NCBI GenBank assembly: GCA_934133015.1 | Contig: CAKPAQ010000003.1 | Location: 1 to 20,233, forward strand | Reading direction: 5' to 3' | From: an uncultured Bacilli bacterium | GTDB lineage: Bacteria; Bacillota_I; Bacilli_A; RF39; UBA660 | Length of the DNA stretch: 20,233 nucleotides | In this document: piece after piece, positions 14,482 through 20,233 of the stretch | How positions within the stretch are numbered: the stretch's first letter is position 1 | Layout of the letters: every line of letters starts with the position of its first letter | Position numbers and translations under genes: made by a program | Notes under the pieces: generated by a model | What the model was told of the DNA's origin: nothing | What the model saw: only the letters and a program-made list of their open reading frames with translations | The model's database searches: none

Positions 14482-14924
14482 TGAAATTACATGAATTAGT
14501 AGCAAACGAAGGCGCTAAACAAACTAAAAAAAGAATTGGTAGAGGTGCTGGTAGCGGTTTAGGAAAAACAAGTGGAAAAGGACAAAAAGGACAAAAGGCA
14601 CGTAGTGGTGGAGGAAAAGGAGCTGTTTTCGAAGGAGGACAATTACCTTTATATAGACGTTTACCAAAACGTGGATTTACAAATGCTAAATTTAAAACTG
14701 AATATGCAGTTATCAATTTAGATGATTTAAATAGATTTGACAATGGTACAGAAGTTACACCTGCTTTATTAAAAGAAGTAGGATTAGTTAAAAAAGGTTT
14801 AGATGGAATAAAAGTATTAGGGGAAGGTACTTTAGAGAAAAAATTAACTATCAAAGCTAATAAGTTCTCAACTAGTGCATTAGAAAAAATCGAAAAGAGC
14901 GGAAGTAAAGCTGAGGTGATCTAA
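14481..14924 (+). CDS. rplO: 50S ribosomal protein L15
   Basis: L15 is a late-assembly large-subunit protein with a long Gly- and Lys-rich N-terminal extension. Here MKLHELVANEGAKQTKKR leads into the glycine-rich block of residues 20-47 (GRGAGSGLGKTSGKGQKG and on), then GGQLPLYRRLPKRGF. The globular part ends with FSTSALEKIEKSGSKAEVI. Total length 147 is typical. The start overlaps the rpsE stop by one base, and its ribosome binding site AAGAGGAG lies in the last rpsE codons, so translation is coupled. The end of the gene carries GAGGTGAT for secY, which starts two bases later. Confidence 0.98.
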   Translation: MKLHELVANEGAKQTKKRIGRGAGSGLGKTSGKGQKGQKARSGGGKGAVFEGGQLPLYRRLPKRGFTNAKFKTEYAVINLDDLNRFDNGTEVTPALLKEVGLVKKGLDGIKVLGEGTLEKKLTIKANKFSTSALEKIEKSGSKAEVI

Positions 14925-14925
14925 T

Positions 14926-16209
14926 ATGTTTCAAACTTTGAAACAGTTATTTGCACCAACCAATAAAGATTTAAGAAAAAGAATTGGCTTTACGTTGGTC
15001 GCATTAATGATCTTTGTAATTGGAACTTTTATTAGAGTTCCAGGTACACCTGATATTTCTGGAAACTTAGGTTTTCTAGAACTAATGAATGCAATGGGTG
15101 GAGGCTCTCTTAAGAGATTCTCAATATTTGCCCTAGGTGTAATGCCTTACATTACTGCATCAATTATTATGCAATTATTACAATTAGATATAGTACCTTA
15201 TTTTAGCGAATTAAACAAAGAAGGTCCTGTAGGAAGACAAAAGATAAATCAAATTACTAGATATATGGGTATAATATTTGCCTTTATTGAAGGATTTGCC
15301 TTCTCATTTGCTTTCCTTGGTAAAAGCGTAAGTACAATTGAATACTTATATGTTGCTACTGTATTAACAGCTGGAACTGCTTTTACATTATGGTTAGGAG
15401 ATCAAATAACTAAAAAGGGTATTGGAAATGGTATGAGTCTTATAATTATGGCTGGTATTATTTCAAGTTTACCAACAATGTTCATTTCTGCATTTAATGG
15501 ATTGATTGTTGATTCTAAGTTAGATTTATGGTTAGGAATATTATTATTTGCATTATTTGTAATTGTATATTTCTTAATTATCATTGGAGTTATTTGGGTA
15601 CAAGAAGCTGATCGTAAGATTCCAATTCAATATGCTAATAAATCAACTACTGCATATGGAAATGCTGGAAGCTTTATGCCAATTAAAATCAATTCAGCAG
15701 GAGTTGTTCCTGTTATCTTTGCATCAAGTTTCTTGATGATTCCAACAACTATTGCGCAAGCTTTAGGAAAACAAGGATTTATAGATTTTTGTAATAATTA
15801 TCTTTCATATACAACTCCTATTGGATTTATAATCTACGTAGTTCTTATTTTCTTCTTTGGATACTTCTATACATTTATTCAAATTAAACCAGAAGAATTA
15901 GCTAAGAACTTACAACAAAATGGTGGTTATATTCCAGGAGTTAGACCAGGAAAAGAAACTGAAGATTATGTATCTAAGATATTATCAAGACTAACAGTAG
16001 TTGGTTCAATCTTCTTAGTAATTATAGCTGGTCTTCCAATTATATTTACAGCATTAGTTAACTTATCAGATAAAATAAACTTATCATCTAATGTAACAAT
16101 AGGTGGTACTGGATTACTAATTGTTGTTGGTGTTGCGTTAGAAACATACAAACAATTAGAAGGTAGTTTAGTAACTCGTAGTTATAAAAAAGCTTATAGG
16201 AGAAAATAA
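14926..16209 (+). CDS. secY: Protein translocase subunit SecY
   Basis: SecY is the pore of the Sec translocon in the cytoplasmic membrane and works with SecE, SecG and SecA. The 427-residue sequence has about ten hydrophobic segments, the first at about residues 22-38 (TLVALMIFVIGTFIRVP) and the second-helix signature ALGVMPYITASIIMQLL (69-85). It also has the cytoplasmic loop LNKEGPVGRQKINQITRY and the conserved C-terminal basic tail TRSYKKAYRRK. The plug and pore-ring positions are hydrophobic as expected. Length is typical for low-GC bacteria. The adk ATG overlaps its stop by one base. Confidence 0.98.
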   Translation: MFQTLKQLFAPTNKDLRKRIGFTLVALMIFVIGTFIRVPGTPDISGNLGFLELMNAMGGGSLKRFSIFALGVMPYITASIIMQLLQLDIVPYFSELNKEGPVGRQKINQITRYMGIIFAFIEGFAFSFAFLGKSVSTIEYLYVATVLTAGTAFTLWLGDQITKKGIGNGMSLIIMAGIISSLPTMFISAFNGLIVDSKLDLWLGILLFALFVIVYFLIIIGVIWVQEADRKIPIQYANKSTTAYGNAGSFMPIKINSAGVVPVIFASSFLMIPTTIAQALGKQGFIDFCNNYLSYTTPIGFIIYVVLIFFFGYFYTFIQIKPEELAKNLQQNGGYIPGVRPGKETEDYVSKILSRLTVVGSIFLVIIAGLPIIFTALVNLSDKINLSSNVTIGGTGLLIVVGVALETYKQLEGSLVTRSYKKAYRRK

Positions 16210-16862
16210 TGAATATTATTTTACTTGCTCCTCCAGCTGCTGGTAAAGGGACACAATCTGAAATACTAATAAATAAATATAATTTAAATCAAATATCAAC
16301 TGGTGATCTTTTTAGAAATATTGCCAGTCAAGATACTGCTTTAGGAAATAAAATCAAAGAAACATTAGCTAGTGGAAATCTAGTTGAAGATGAATTAGTT
16401 TTTCAAGTATTAGAAGATTACTTAGATAATCATAATAATACCAATGGTTATATCTTTGATGGTTTTCCTAGGACATTAGCGCAAGCTGAAAAATTAGATA
16501 TCATTCTAGAAAAAAGACAACAGAAAATTGATTTTGTTTTCTATCTAGATGTAGAAAAAAATATTTTACTAAAACGTATAACTGGTCGAAGATTATGCAA
16601 AAGTTGCGGTGCAATCTACAATGTTAATATCGACTCGTTAAAACCAAAGAAAGATTCTATTTGTGATAAGTGCGATGGCAATCTTTATAGACGTGATGAT
16701 GATAATCAAGAATCATTTGAGGTTAGATATCAAACATATATAGAAAAGACAAAACCACTTATTGATTATTACCGAAATAAGAAAGTACTTTTTGACATTG
16801 ATGGCAGTGTTGATAAAGAGTACACACTAAAACAAATTGAATCGGTTATAGAAAAGAGATGA
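16209..16862 (+). CDS. adk: Adenylate kinase, zinc-LID type, with altered P-loop
   Basis: The enzyme converts ATP and AMP to two ADP in the cytoplasm. The 217-residue protein has the long bacterial form. The NMP-binding segment STGDLFR is at 30-36 and FDGFPRT at 83-89. The LID carries four cysteines at 130, 133, 152 and 155, as in zinc-containing Gram-positive enzymes, and the Arg residues of TGRR (125-128) and VRY (172-174) are in place. The P-loop reads APPAAGKGT at 7-15, where the common form is GxPGAGKGT, so two glycines are alanines while Gly12, Lys13, Gly14 and Thr15 remain. I expect an active enzyme. AGGAGA upstream serves the ATG, and the stop overlaps the map ATG by four bases. Confidence 0.97.
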   Translation: MNIILLAPPAAGKGTQSEILINKYNLNQISTGDLFRNIASQDTALGNKIKETLASGNLVEDELVFQVLEDYLDNHNNTNGYIFDGFPRTLAQAEKLDIILEKRQQKIDFVFYLDVEKNILLKRITGRRLCKSCGAIYNVNIDSLKPKKDSICDKCDGNLYRRDDDNQESFEVRYQTYIEKTKPLIDYYRNKKVLFDIDGSVDKEYTLKQIESVIEKR

Positions 16863-17614
16863 TCTTTCTGATTACTATTAAAAGTGATAGAGAAATAGAA
16901 TTGATGAAGAAAGCTGGTAATATTGTTTACCAAACACATCAATATTTAAAACCATTCTTAAAAGAAGGAATTACTACTAAAGAATTAGATAGATTAGCTG
17001 AGGATTTCATTAGAAAACATGATGCTACTCCTTCTTTTAAAGGTTACGAAGGTTTTCCAGCTAGTATATGTACAAGTATAAATAATCAAGTTGTACATGG
17101 AATACCTGGAAATAGAAAGTTGAAAAATGGGGATATCATTTCTATAGATATCGGAGCTTGTTATAAAGGATTTCATGGTGATTCAGCATGGACTCATCCT
17201 GTAGGAGAGATTGATTCTGATAAAAAATATTTATTAGAGCATACTGAAAAAGCACTATATGAAGGAATTAAACAAGTAAAACCTGGTAATAGAGTTGGTG
17301 ATATAGCTTATGCTATAGAACAATATGCTATTAAACATAATTTAGGTGTTGTTAAGGAATTAGTTGGACATGGTGTTGGTACTAGTGTTCATGAGGATCC
17401 TGAAGTGCCTAATTATGGTAAAAAAGGAACCGGTACTTTATTAAAAGAAGGAATGGTAATAGCGATTGAACCTATGCTTAACTTAGGAACTGCTGATATC
17501 TATATGCTAGATGATGACTGGACAATCGAAACCGATGATGGAATGCCATCAGCCCATTTTGAACATACTGTTGCTGTAACCAAAGATGGATATCAAATTT
17601 TGACGGGAGAGTGA
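16859..17614 (+). CDS. map: Type I methionine aminopeptidase
   Basis: The enzyme removes the initiator Met from new proteins and needs two divalent metals. All five ligands are present: Asp97 and Asp108 (SIDIGA...HGDSAW), His171 (VGHGVG), Glu204 (AIEPML) and Glu235 (HFEHTV), with substrate-contacting His80 and His178. The 251-residue length is usual. The N-terminus is odd. Relatives begin MITIKSDREIELM, whereas here the ATG at 16859 gives MIFLITIKSD, and a CTG codon occupies the family start position at 16868. The ATG overlaps the adk stop (ATGA) and has no good ribosome binding site, so coupling to adk is likely. The start is the least certain part. Confidence 0.95.
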   Translation: MIFLITIKSDREIELMKKAGNIVYQTHQYLKPFLKEGITTKELDRLAEDFIRKHDATPSFKGYEGFPASICTSINNQVVHGIPGNRKLKNGDIISIDIGACYKGFHGDSAWTHPVGEIDSDKKYLLEHTEKALYEGIKQVKPGNRVGDIAYAIEQYAIKHNLGVVKELVGHGVGTSVHEDPEVPNYGKKGTGTLLKEGMVIAIEPMLNLGTADIYMLDDDWTIETDDGMPSAHFEHTVAVTKDGYQILTGE

Positions 17615-17618
17615 TAAC

Positions 17619-17834
17619 ATGGCTAAAGACGACGTTATTGAAGTAGACGGAAAAGTCTTAGAAATTATCCCAGGTGGAAAATTTAAAGTTGAACTTGAGA
17701 ATGGTCATATTGTAGAAGCCCACGTTTCTGGTAAAATCCGAATGAATTACATTCGCATCTTACCAGGTGATACCGTAACATTAGAAATTTCGCCATATGA
17801 TCCAACACGTGGGCGTATAACCTATAGAAAGTAG
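17619..17834 (+). CDS. infA: Translation initiation factor IF-1
   Basis: IF-1 binds the A site of the small subunit during initiation. The 71-residue protein is a single OB fold with the expected sequence: MAKDDVIEVDGKVLEIIPGG at the start, FKVELENGHIVEAHVSGKIRMNYIRI (Asn, Gly, His, Gly, Lys, Arg), GDTVTLEISPYDPTRGRI at the end. Length is exactly typical. It starts four bases after map, behind a weak GGGAG at 17605-17609, and precedes rpmJ, the standard order in Firmicutes. Confidence 0.98.
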   Translation: MAKDDVIEVDGKVLEIIPGGKFKVELENGHIVEAHVSGKIRMNYIRILPGDTVTLEISPYDPTRGRITYRK

Positions 17835-17843
17835 GAGGGAATT

Positions 17844-17957
17844 ATGAAAATAAAAGCATCAGTAAAACCAATATGTGCAAAATGCAGAATAATCAGAAGA
17901 AAAGGTAAAGTAATGGTTATCTGTCAAAATCCAAAGCACAAACAAAAACAAGGATAA
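17844..17957 (+). CDS. rpmJ: 50S ribosomal protein L36, zinc form
   Basis: This small gene encodes 37 residues, MKIKASVKPICAKCRIIRRK followed by GKVMVICQNPKHKQKQG. It is the zinc-ribbon form of L36, with Cys11, Cys14, Cys27 and His32 as ligands, the usual length and the usual C-terminal basic tail. GTAGGAGGG (17831-17839) is placed before the ATG, five bases upstream. The gene lies between infA and rpsM as in most bacteria. Its short length makes it easy to miss in automatic gene finding. Confidence 0.97.
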   Translation: MKIKASVKPICAKCRIIRRKGKVMVICQNPKHKQKQG

Positions 17958-17975
17958 TAAATAGGAGGTGTATTT

Positions 17976-18341
17976 ATGGCACGTATTAAAGGAATTGACT
18001 TACCAAATGATAAACATGTATCAATTGCCTTAACTAGTATTTATGGAATTGGTAGAAAGTTAGCTCTTACAATTTGTAAAGATGCTAAAGTTGATCCATC
18101 AAAGAAAGCGAAAGACTTGGATAATGAAGAACAAGTTCGTTTACGTGATGAGGTTAATAAATATGTAACTGAAGGTGATTTACGTCGTGAAGTTCAAATG
18201 AACATCAAAACTAAGATGGAAATCAATTCATATGAAGGTATTCGTCATAAAAGAGGATTACCAGTAAGAGGACAAAGAACATCACGTAATGCTCGTACTC
18301 GTAAAGGTAAACCAAAAACAATTGCTAATAAAAAGAAATAA
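17976..18341 (+). CDS. rpsM: 30S ribosomal protein S13
   Basis: S13 is at the top of the small-subunit head and contacts tRNA and the large subunit. The 121-residue protein has MARIKGIDLPNDKHVSIALTSIYGIG at its start (a helix-hairpin element with Gly-Ile-Gly), the mid helix EGDLRREV, and the Arg-rich C-terminal tail GLPVRGQRTSRNARTRKGK that reaches toward the P-site tRNA. Length is normal. TAGGAGGTG precedes the ATG at ideal spacing. It begins the alpha unit of the cluster. Confidence 0.98.
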   Translation: MARIKGIDLPNDKHVSIALTSIYGIGRKLALTICKDAKVDPSKKAKDLDNEEQVRLRDEVNKYVTEGDLRREVQMNIKTKMEINSYEGIRHKRGLPVRGQRTSRNARTRKGKPKTIANKKK

Positions 18342-18365
18342 AAATAAATAAAGGAGGTCTAAACT

Positions 18366-18749
18366 ATGGCTTACAAGACTAGAAAAAGAAAAGTTAAGAA
18401 GAATGTGCCTGAAGGTGTAGCACATATTCATTCAACATTTAATAACACTATAGTTACTATAAGTGATAAAGAAGGTAACGCAATTAGTTGGTCATGTAGT
18501 GGAGCTATCGGATTTAAGGGTAGCAAAAAATCAACTCCATTTGCTGCAGGTATGGCTGCTGAAGCTGCTGGAAAAGCTGCATATGATATGGGAATGCGTA
18601 AAGTAGAAGTACTTGTTAAAGGTATGGGACCAGGACGTGAAACAGCAATCCGTTCATTACAAACTGCTGGTTTAGAAGTTACAGCAATTAGTGATGTAAC
18701 ACCTATTCCACACAATGGATGTCGTCCACCAAAACGCCCTCGTGGGTAA
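18366..18749 (+). CDS. rpsK: 30S ribosomal protein S11
   Basis: S11 is on the small-subunit platform. The 127-residue protein has the expected core: VAHIHSTFNNTIVTISD, GFKGSKKSTPFAAGMAAE (Ser, Thr, Pro), and the C-terminal block PIPHNGCRPPKRPRG, where the Asn-Gly pair is the site of isoaspartate formation in other bacteria. Length is normal. AAAGGAGGT lies seven to nine bases before the ATG. rpoA follows after 22 nt, which matches the usual alpha operon. rpsD, which sits in the alpha operon of E. coli, is absent, as in other Firmicutes. Confidence 0.98.
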   Translation: MAYKTRKRKVKKNVPEGVAHIHSTFNNTIVTISDKEGNAISWSCSGAIGFKGSKKSTPFAAGMAAEAAGKAAYDMGMRKVEVLVKGMGPGRETAIRSLQTAGLEVTAISDVTPIPHNGCRPPKRPRG

Positions 18750-18771
18750 TTAAAAAAAGGAGGTTAGTTTC

Positions 18772-19722
18772 ATGTTACAATTTGAAAAACCAATATATAA
18801 AATTACTGATTATGTAGAAAATAATTTCTACGGAAAGTTTGAGCTAGAACCATTAGAAAGAGGGTTCGGTACAACATTAGGTAATGCTTTAAGAAGAGTT
18901 ATGTTATCAAGTTTACCAGGTAGCGCTATTACTAGTGTAAAAATTGAAGGAGTTTCACATGAATTCCAAACAATACCTGGAGTAATTGAAGATGTTGCTT
19001 TAATTATCTTAAACTTAAAAGATGTTGTAATCAAAAATCATTCAGGAGAAAATAAAACTATTCGTCTAACTGCTAAAACAGAAGGACCAGTAACTGCTGG
19101 AGATATTGAAAAAGATGCTGATATCGAAATATTAAATCCAGATAAAGTTATTGCTAACATTGCTAAAGGTGGAAGCCTAGTAATGGAAATGACAGTTGGT
19201 AATGGTAGAGGTTATGTTAAGAGTGATGACAATAAGAAACTTCTTACTGATAAGAAAGTTGGAACAATTGCTATCGACTCTCTATATTCACCAATTGAAA
19301 GAGTAAATTATGAAGTTGAACCTGCTCGTGTTGGTCAAGATGAAAGTTATGATAAATTAGTACTAGAAGTATGGACTAATGGTTCTATGAAACCAGAAGA
19401 AGCAGTAGCTCTAGCTTCACGTATTCTAATTGAACATTTCGAAATATTAACTGATTTAAGTAATATTGCTGATGTTACTGGGTTAATGATTGAAAAAACA
19501 GAAGATCCAAAAGTAAAGGCATTAGAAACTACAATCGAAGATTTAGATTTTTCAGTACGTGCTTACAATTGCTTAAAACGTGCAGGAATTCACAATCTAC
19601 AAGATTTAGTTAATAAATCTGAATCAGATATGATGAAGATACGTAATTTAGGTAAGAAATCACTAAAAGAAGTATTAGATAAAGTTAGAGATTTAGGTCT
19701 AGTATTACGTGATGAAGATTAA
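18772..19722 (+). CDS. rpoA: DNA-directed RNA polymerase alpha subunit
   Basis: The alpha dimer scaffolds polymerase assembly, and its C-terminal domain binds upstream promoter DNA and activators. The 316-residue protein has the N-terminal domain with LEPLERGFGTTLGNALRR (26-43), the acidic linker near 230-250, and the C-terminal domain with SVRAYNCLKRAGI and IRNLGKKSLKEV, where the DNA-contacting Arg, Asn, Cys, Lys, Gly and Ser residues of E. coli alpha are recognisable. Length is normal for Firmicutes. It lies between rpsK and rplQ behind AAAGGAGG. Confidence 0.98.
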   Translation: MLQFEKPIYKITDYVENNFYGKFELEPLERGFGTTLGNALRRVMLSSLPGSAITSVKIEGVSHEFQTIPGVIEDVALIILNLKDVVIKNHSGENKTIRLTAKTEGPVTAGDIEKDADIEILNPDKVIANIAKGGSLVMEMTVGNGRGYVKSDDNKKLLTDKKVGTIAIDSLYSPIERVNYEVEPARVGQDESYDKLVLEVWTNGSMKPEEAVALASRILIEHFEILTDLSNIADVTGLMIEKTEDPKVKALETTIEDLDFSVRAYNCLKRAGIHNLQDLVNKSESDMMKIRNLGKKSLKEVLDKVRDLGLVLRDED

Positions 19723-19741
19723 TAAGTAAGGAGGACAAAAC

Positions 19742-20086
19742 ATGGCATATAGAAAATTAGGTCGTGATAATAAACATAGAAGAAGTTTATTAGCAAACCA
19801 AGTAAAAGATGTTATTAAATATGAAAAAATCACAACTACTGAAACAAGAGCCAAAGAAGTTCGTAAGTTTGTTGATAAAATGATTACTTATGGAAAAGAT
19901 GGTAGCCTAGTGTCTAGAAGAAAAGCACTTGCCTTCCTTCAAAATGATACTGAAGCTGTTAAAAAAGTATTTGATGATTTAGCTAAAAGATATGAAAACC
20001 GTAATGGTGGATATACTAGAATTATTAAGATGACTGAAAGAAGAGGCGACGATGCCTTAATGGTTATTTTAGAACTAGTAAAATAA
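19742..20086 (+). CDS. rplQ: 50S ribosomal protein L17
   Basis: L17 lies near the exit tunnel of the large subunit. The 114-residue protein starts MAYRKLGRDNKHRRSLL, with the conserved helix ITTTETRAKEVRKFVDKMITYGK (Thr, Glu, Arg, Lys), the basic stretch SRRKALAFL, and the end GGYTRIIKMTERRGDDALMVILELV. Length is in the usual 113-128 range. TAAGGAGGAC precedes the ATG. It is the last gene of the cluster and its TAA is followed after ten bases by the terminator. Confidence 0.98.
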   Translation: MAYRKLGRDNKHRRSLLANQVKDVIKYEKITTTETRAKEVRKFVDKMITYGKDGSLVSRRKALAFLQNDTEAVKKVFDDLAKRYENRNGGYTRIIKMTERRGDDALMVILELVK

Positions 20087-20096
20087 TCTATTAAAG

Positions 20097-20131
20097 CTGG
20101 TAAAAGTGGTAAACTTTTATCAGTTTTTTTT
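20097..20131 (+). terminator. Strong intrinsic terminator of the ribosomal cluster
   Basis: The 11-bp stem CTGGTAAAAGT (20097-20107) with ACTTTTATCAG (20113-20123), containing one G-T pair, carries the loop GGTAA and is followed by eight T (20124-20131). This ends the cluster transcript. A conserved RNA, the L17 downstream element, has been described after rplQ in some Firmicutes, and I cannot tell whether this hairpin belongs to it. Confidence 0.93.
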
Positions 20132-20163
20132 GGTTATTAAGATATATTTTCATAGCTTTATAA

Positions 20164-20193
20164 TTGACAAATAGTACATACAAACGTTATACT
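20164..20193 (+). promoter_or_regulatory. Sigma-A promoter after the ribosomal cluster
   Basis: A perfect TTGACA (20164-20169) is followed after 18 bases by TATACT (20188-20193). Transcription would start near 20200, giving a leader of about 22 nt to the gene start at 20222. This shows the next gene is transcribed separately from rplQ. Confidence 0.8.
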
Positions 20194-20221
20194 TAATACA
20201 TAATATAGGAGGATGATAGAT

Positions 20222-20233
20222 GTGAAAAATAGT
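20222..20233 (+). CDS. Start of the next gene, truncated by the window end
   Basis: AGGAGGA (20207-20213) is followed at ideal spacing by a GTG at 20222, opening GTG-AAA-AAT-AGT. The ATG at 20220 is immediately followed by TGA and cannot be used; the in-frame ATG at 20213 overlaps the ribosome binding site. Only four codons are visible. In many Firmicutes the gene after rplQ encodes an ECF transporter ATPase (ecfA), which is a guess from gene order alone. Confidence 0.55.

Noticed and set aside
14447..14854. A 135-residue minus-strand open frame opposite rplO
   Set aside because: It mirrors the Gly- and Lys-rich rplO codons, giving a Pro/Phe-rich sequence, and has no ribosome binding site or promoter. 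It is a shadow of rplO.
18428..18715. A 95-residue minus-strand frame opposite rpsK
   Set aside because: It is the antisense of the S11 core and has no ribosome binding site. Composition is what antisense of S11 would give.
1..20233. CRISPR arrays, insertion sequences, tRNA or rRNA genes
   Set aside because: No regularly spaced repeats, transposase-like frames or tRNA-like cloverleaf sequences were seen on either strand.

Overview
The window is about 20 kb of AT-rich DNA (GC near 30% by eye) from a low-GC Gram-positive lineage. It carries the S10-spc-alpha ribosomal protein cluster in Bacillus-like order, from rpsJ to rplQ. Three features point to a Bacilli or Mollicutes-related, probably host-associated lineage: strong AGGAGG ribosome binding sites, a zinc-type S14, and the lack of rpmD (L30) between rpsE and rplO. 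The genetic code is the standard bacterial one. TGA ends adk and map at their normal lengths and Trp is TGG, which argues against a Mycoplasma or Spiroplasma with reassigned TGA. I cannot name the species.

Layout. Positions 1-171 hold an intergenic region with a clear sigma-A promoter. It drives an AAA_14/DUF4143-type ATPase gene (172-1446), followed 17 nt later by gpmI (1464-2963, cofactor-independent phosphoglycerate mutase). A short hairpin terminator overlaps the gpmI stop codon. Three bases after its T-run begins a near-consensus promoter for two overlapping genes of unknown function (3039-4037 and 4021-5841). The first may carry a RelE-like fold at its C-terminus, and the second is a long helical repeat-like protein.

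The 207-nt gap at 5842-6048 holds an inverted repeat, an extended -10 promoter and a roughly 125-nt structured leader that resembles the S10-operon leader of other Firmicutes. From 6049 to 20086 there are 29 same-strand genes with no internal terminator seen: rpsJ, rplC, rplD, rplW, rplB, rpsS, rplV, rpsC, rplP, rpmC, rpsQ, rplN, rplX, rplE, rpsN, rpsH, rplF, rplR, rpsE, rplO, secY, adk, map, infA, rpmJ, rpsM, rpsK, rpoA and rplQ. A strong intrinsic terminator follows rplQ. A new promoter and the first codons of another gene close the window; in related bacteria this slot is usually an ECF-transporter ATPase.

The cluster makes most of the ribosome assembly set, initiation factor IF-1, the RNA polymerase alpha subunit, the SecY channel, methionine aminopeptidase and adenylate kinase, so it couples ribosome, transcription and export capacity. 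The parts worth a second look are the S10 leader, an 8-bp perfect hairpin between rplC and rplD, the unknown gene pair in front of the cluster, the acidic tail on L3, the altered P-loop of adenylate kinase and the missing L30. I found no CRISPR array, insertion sequence, tRNA or rRNA.
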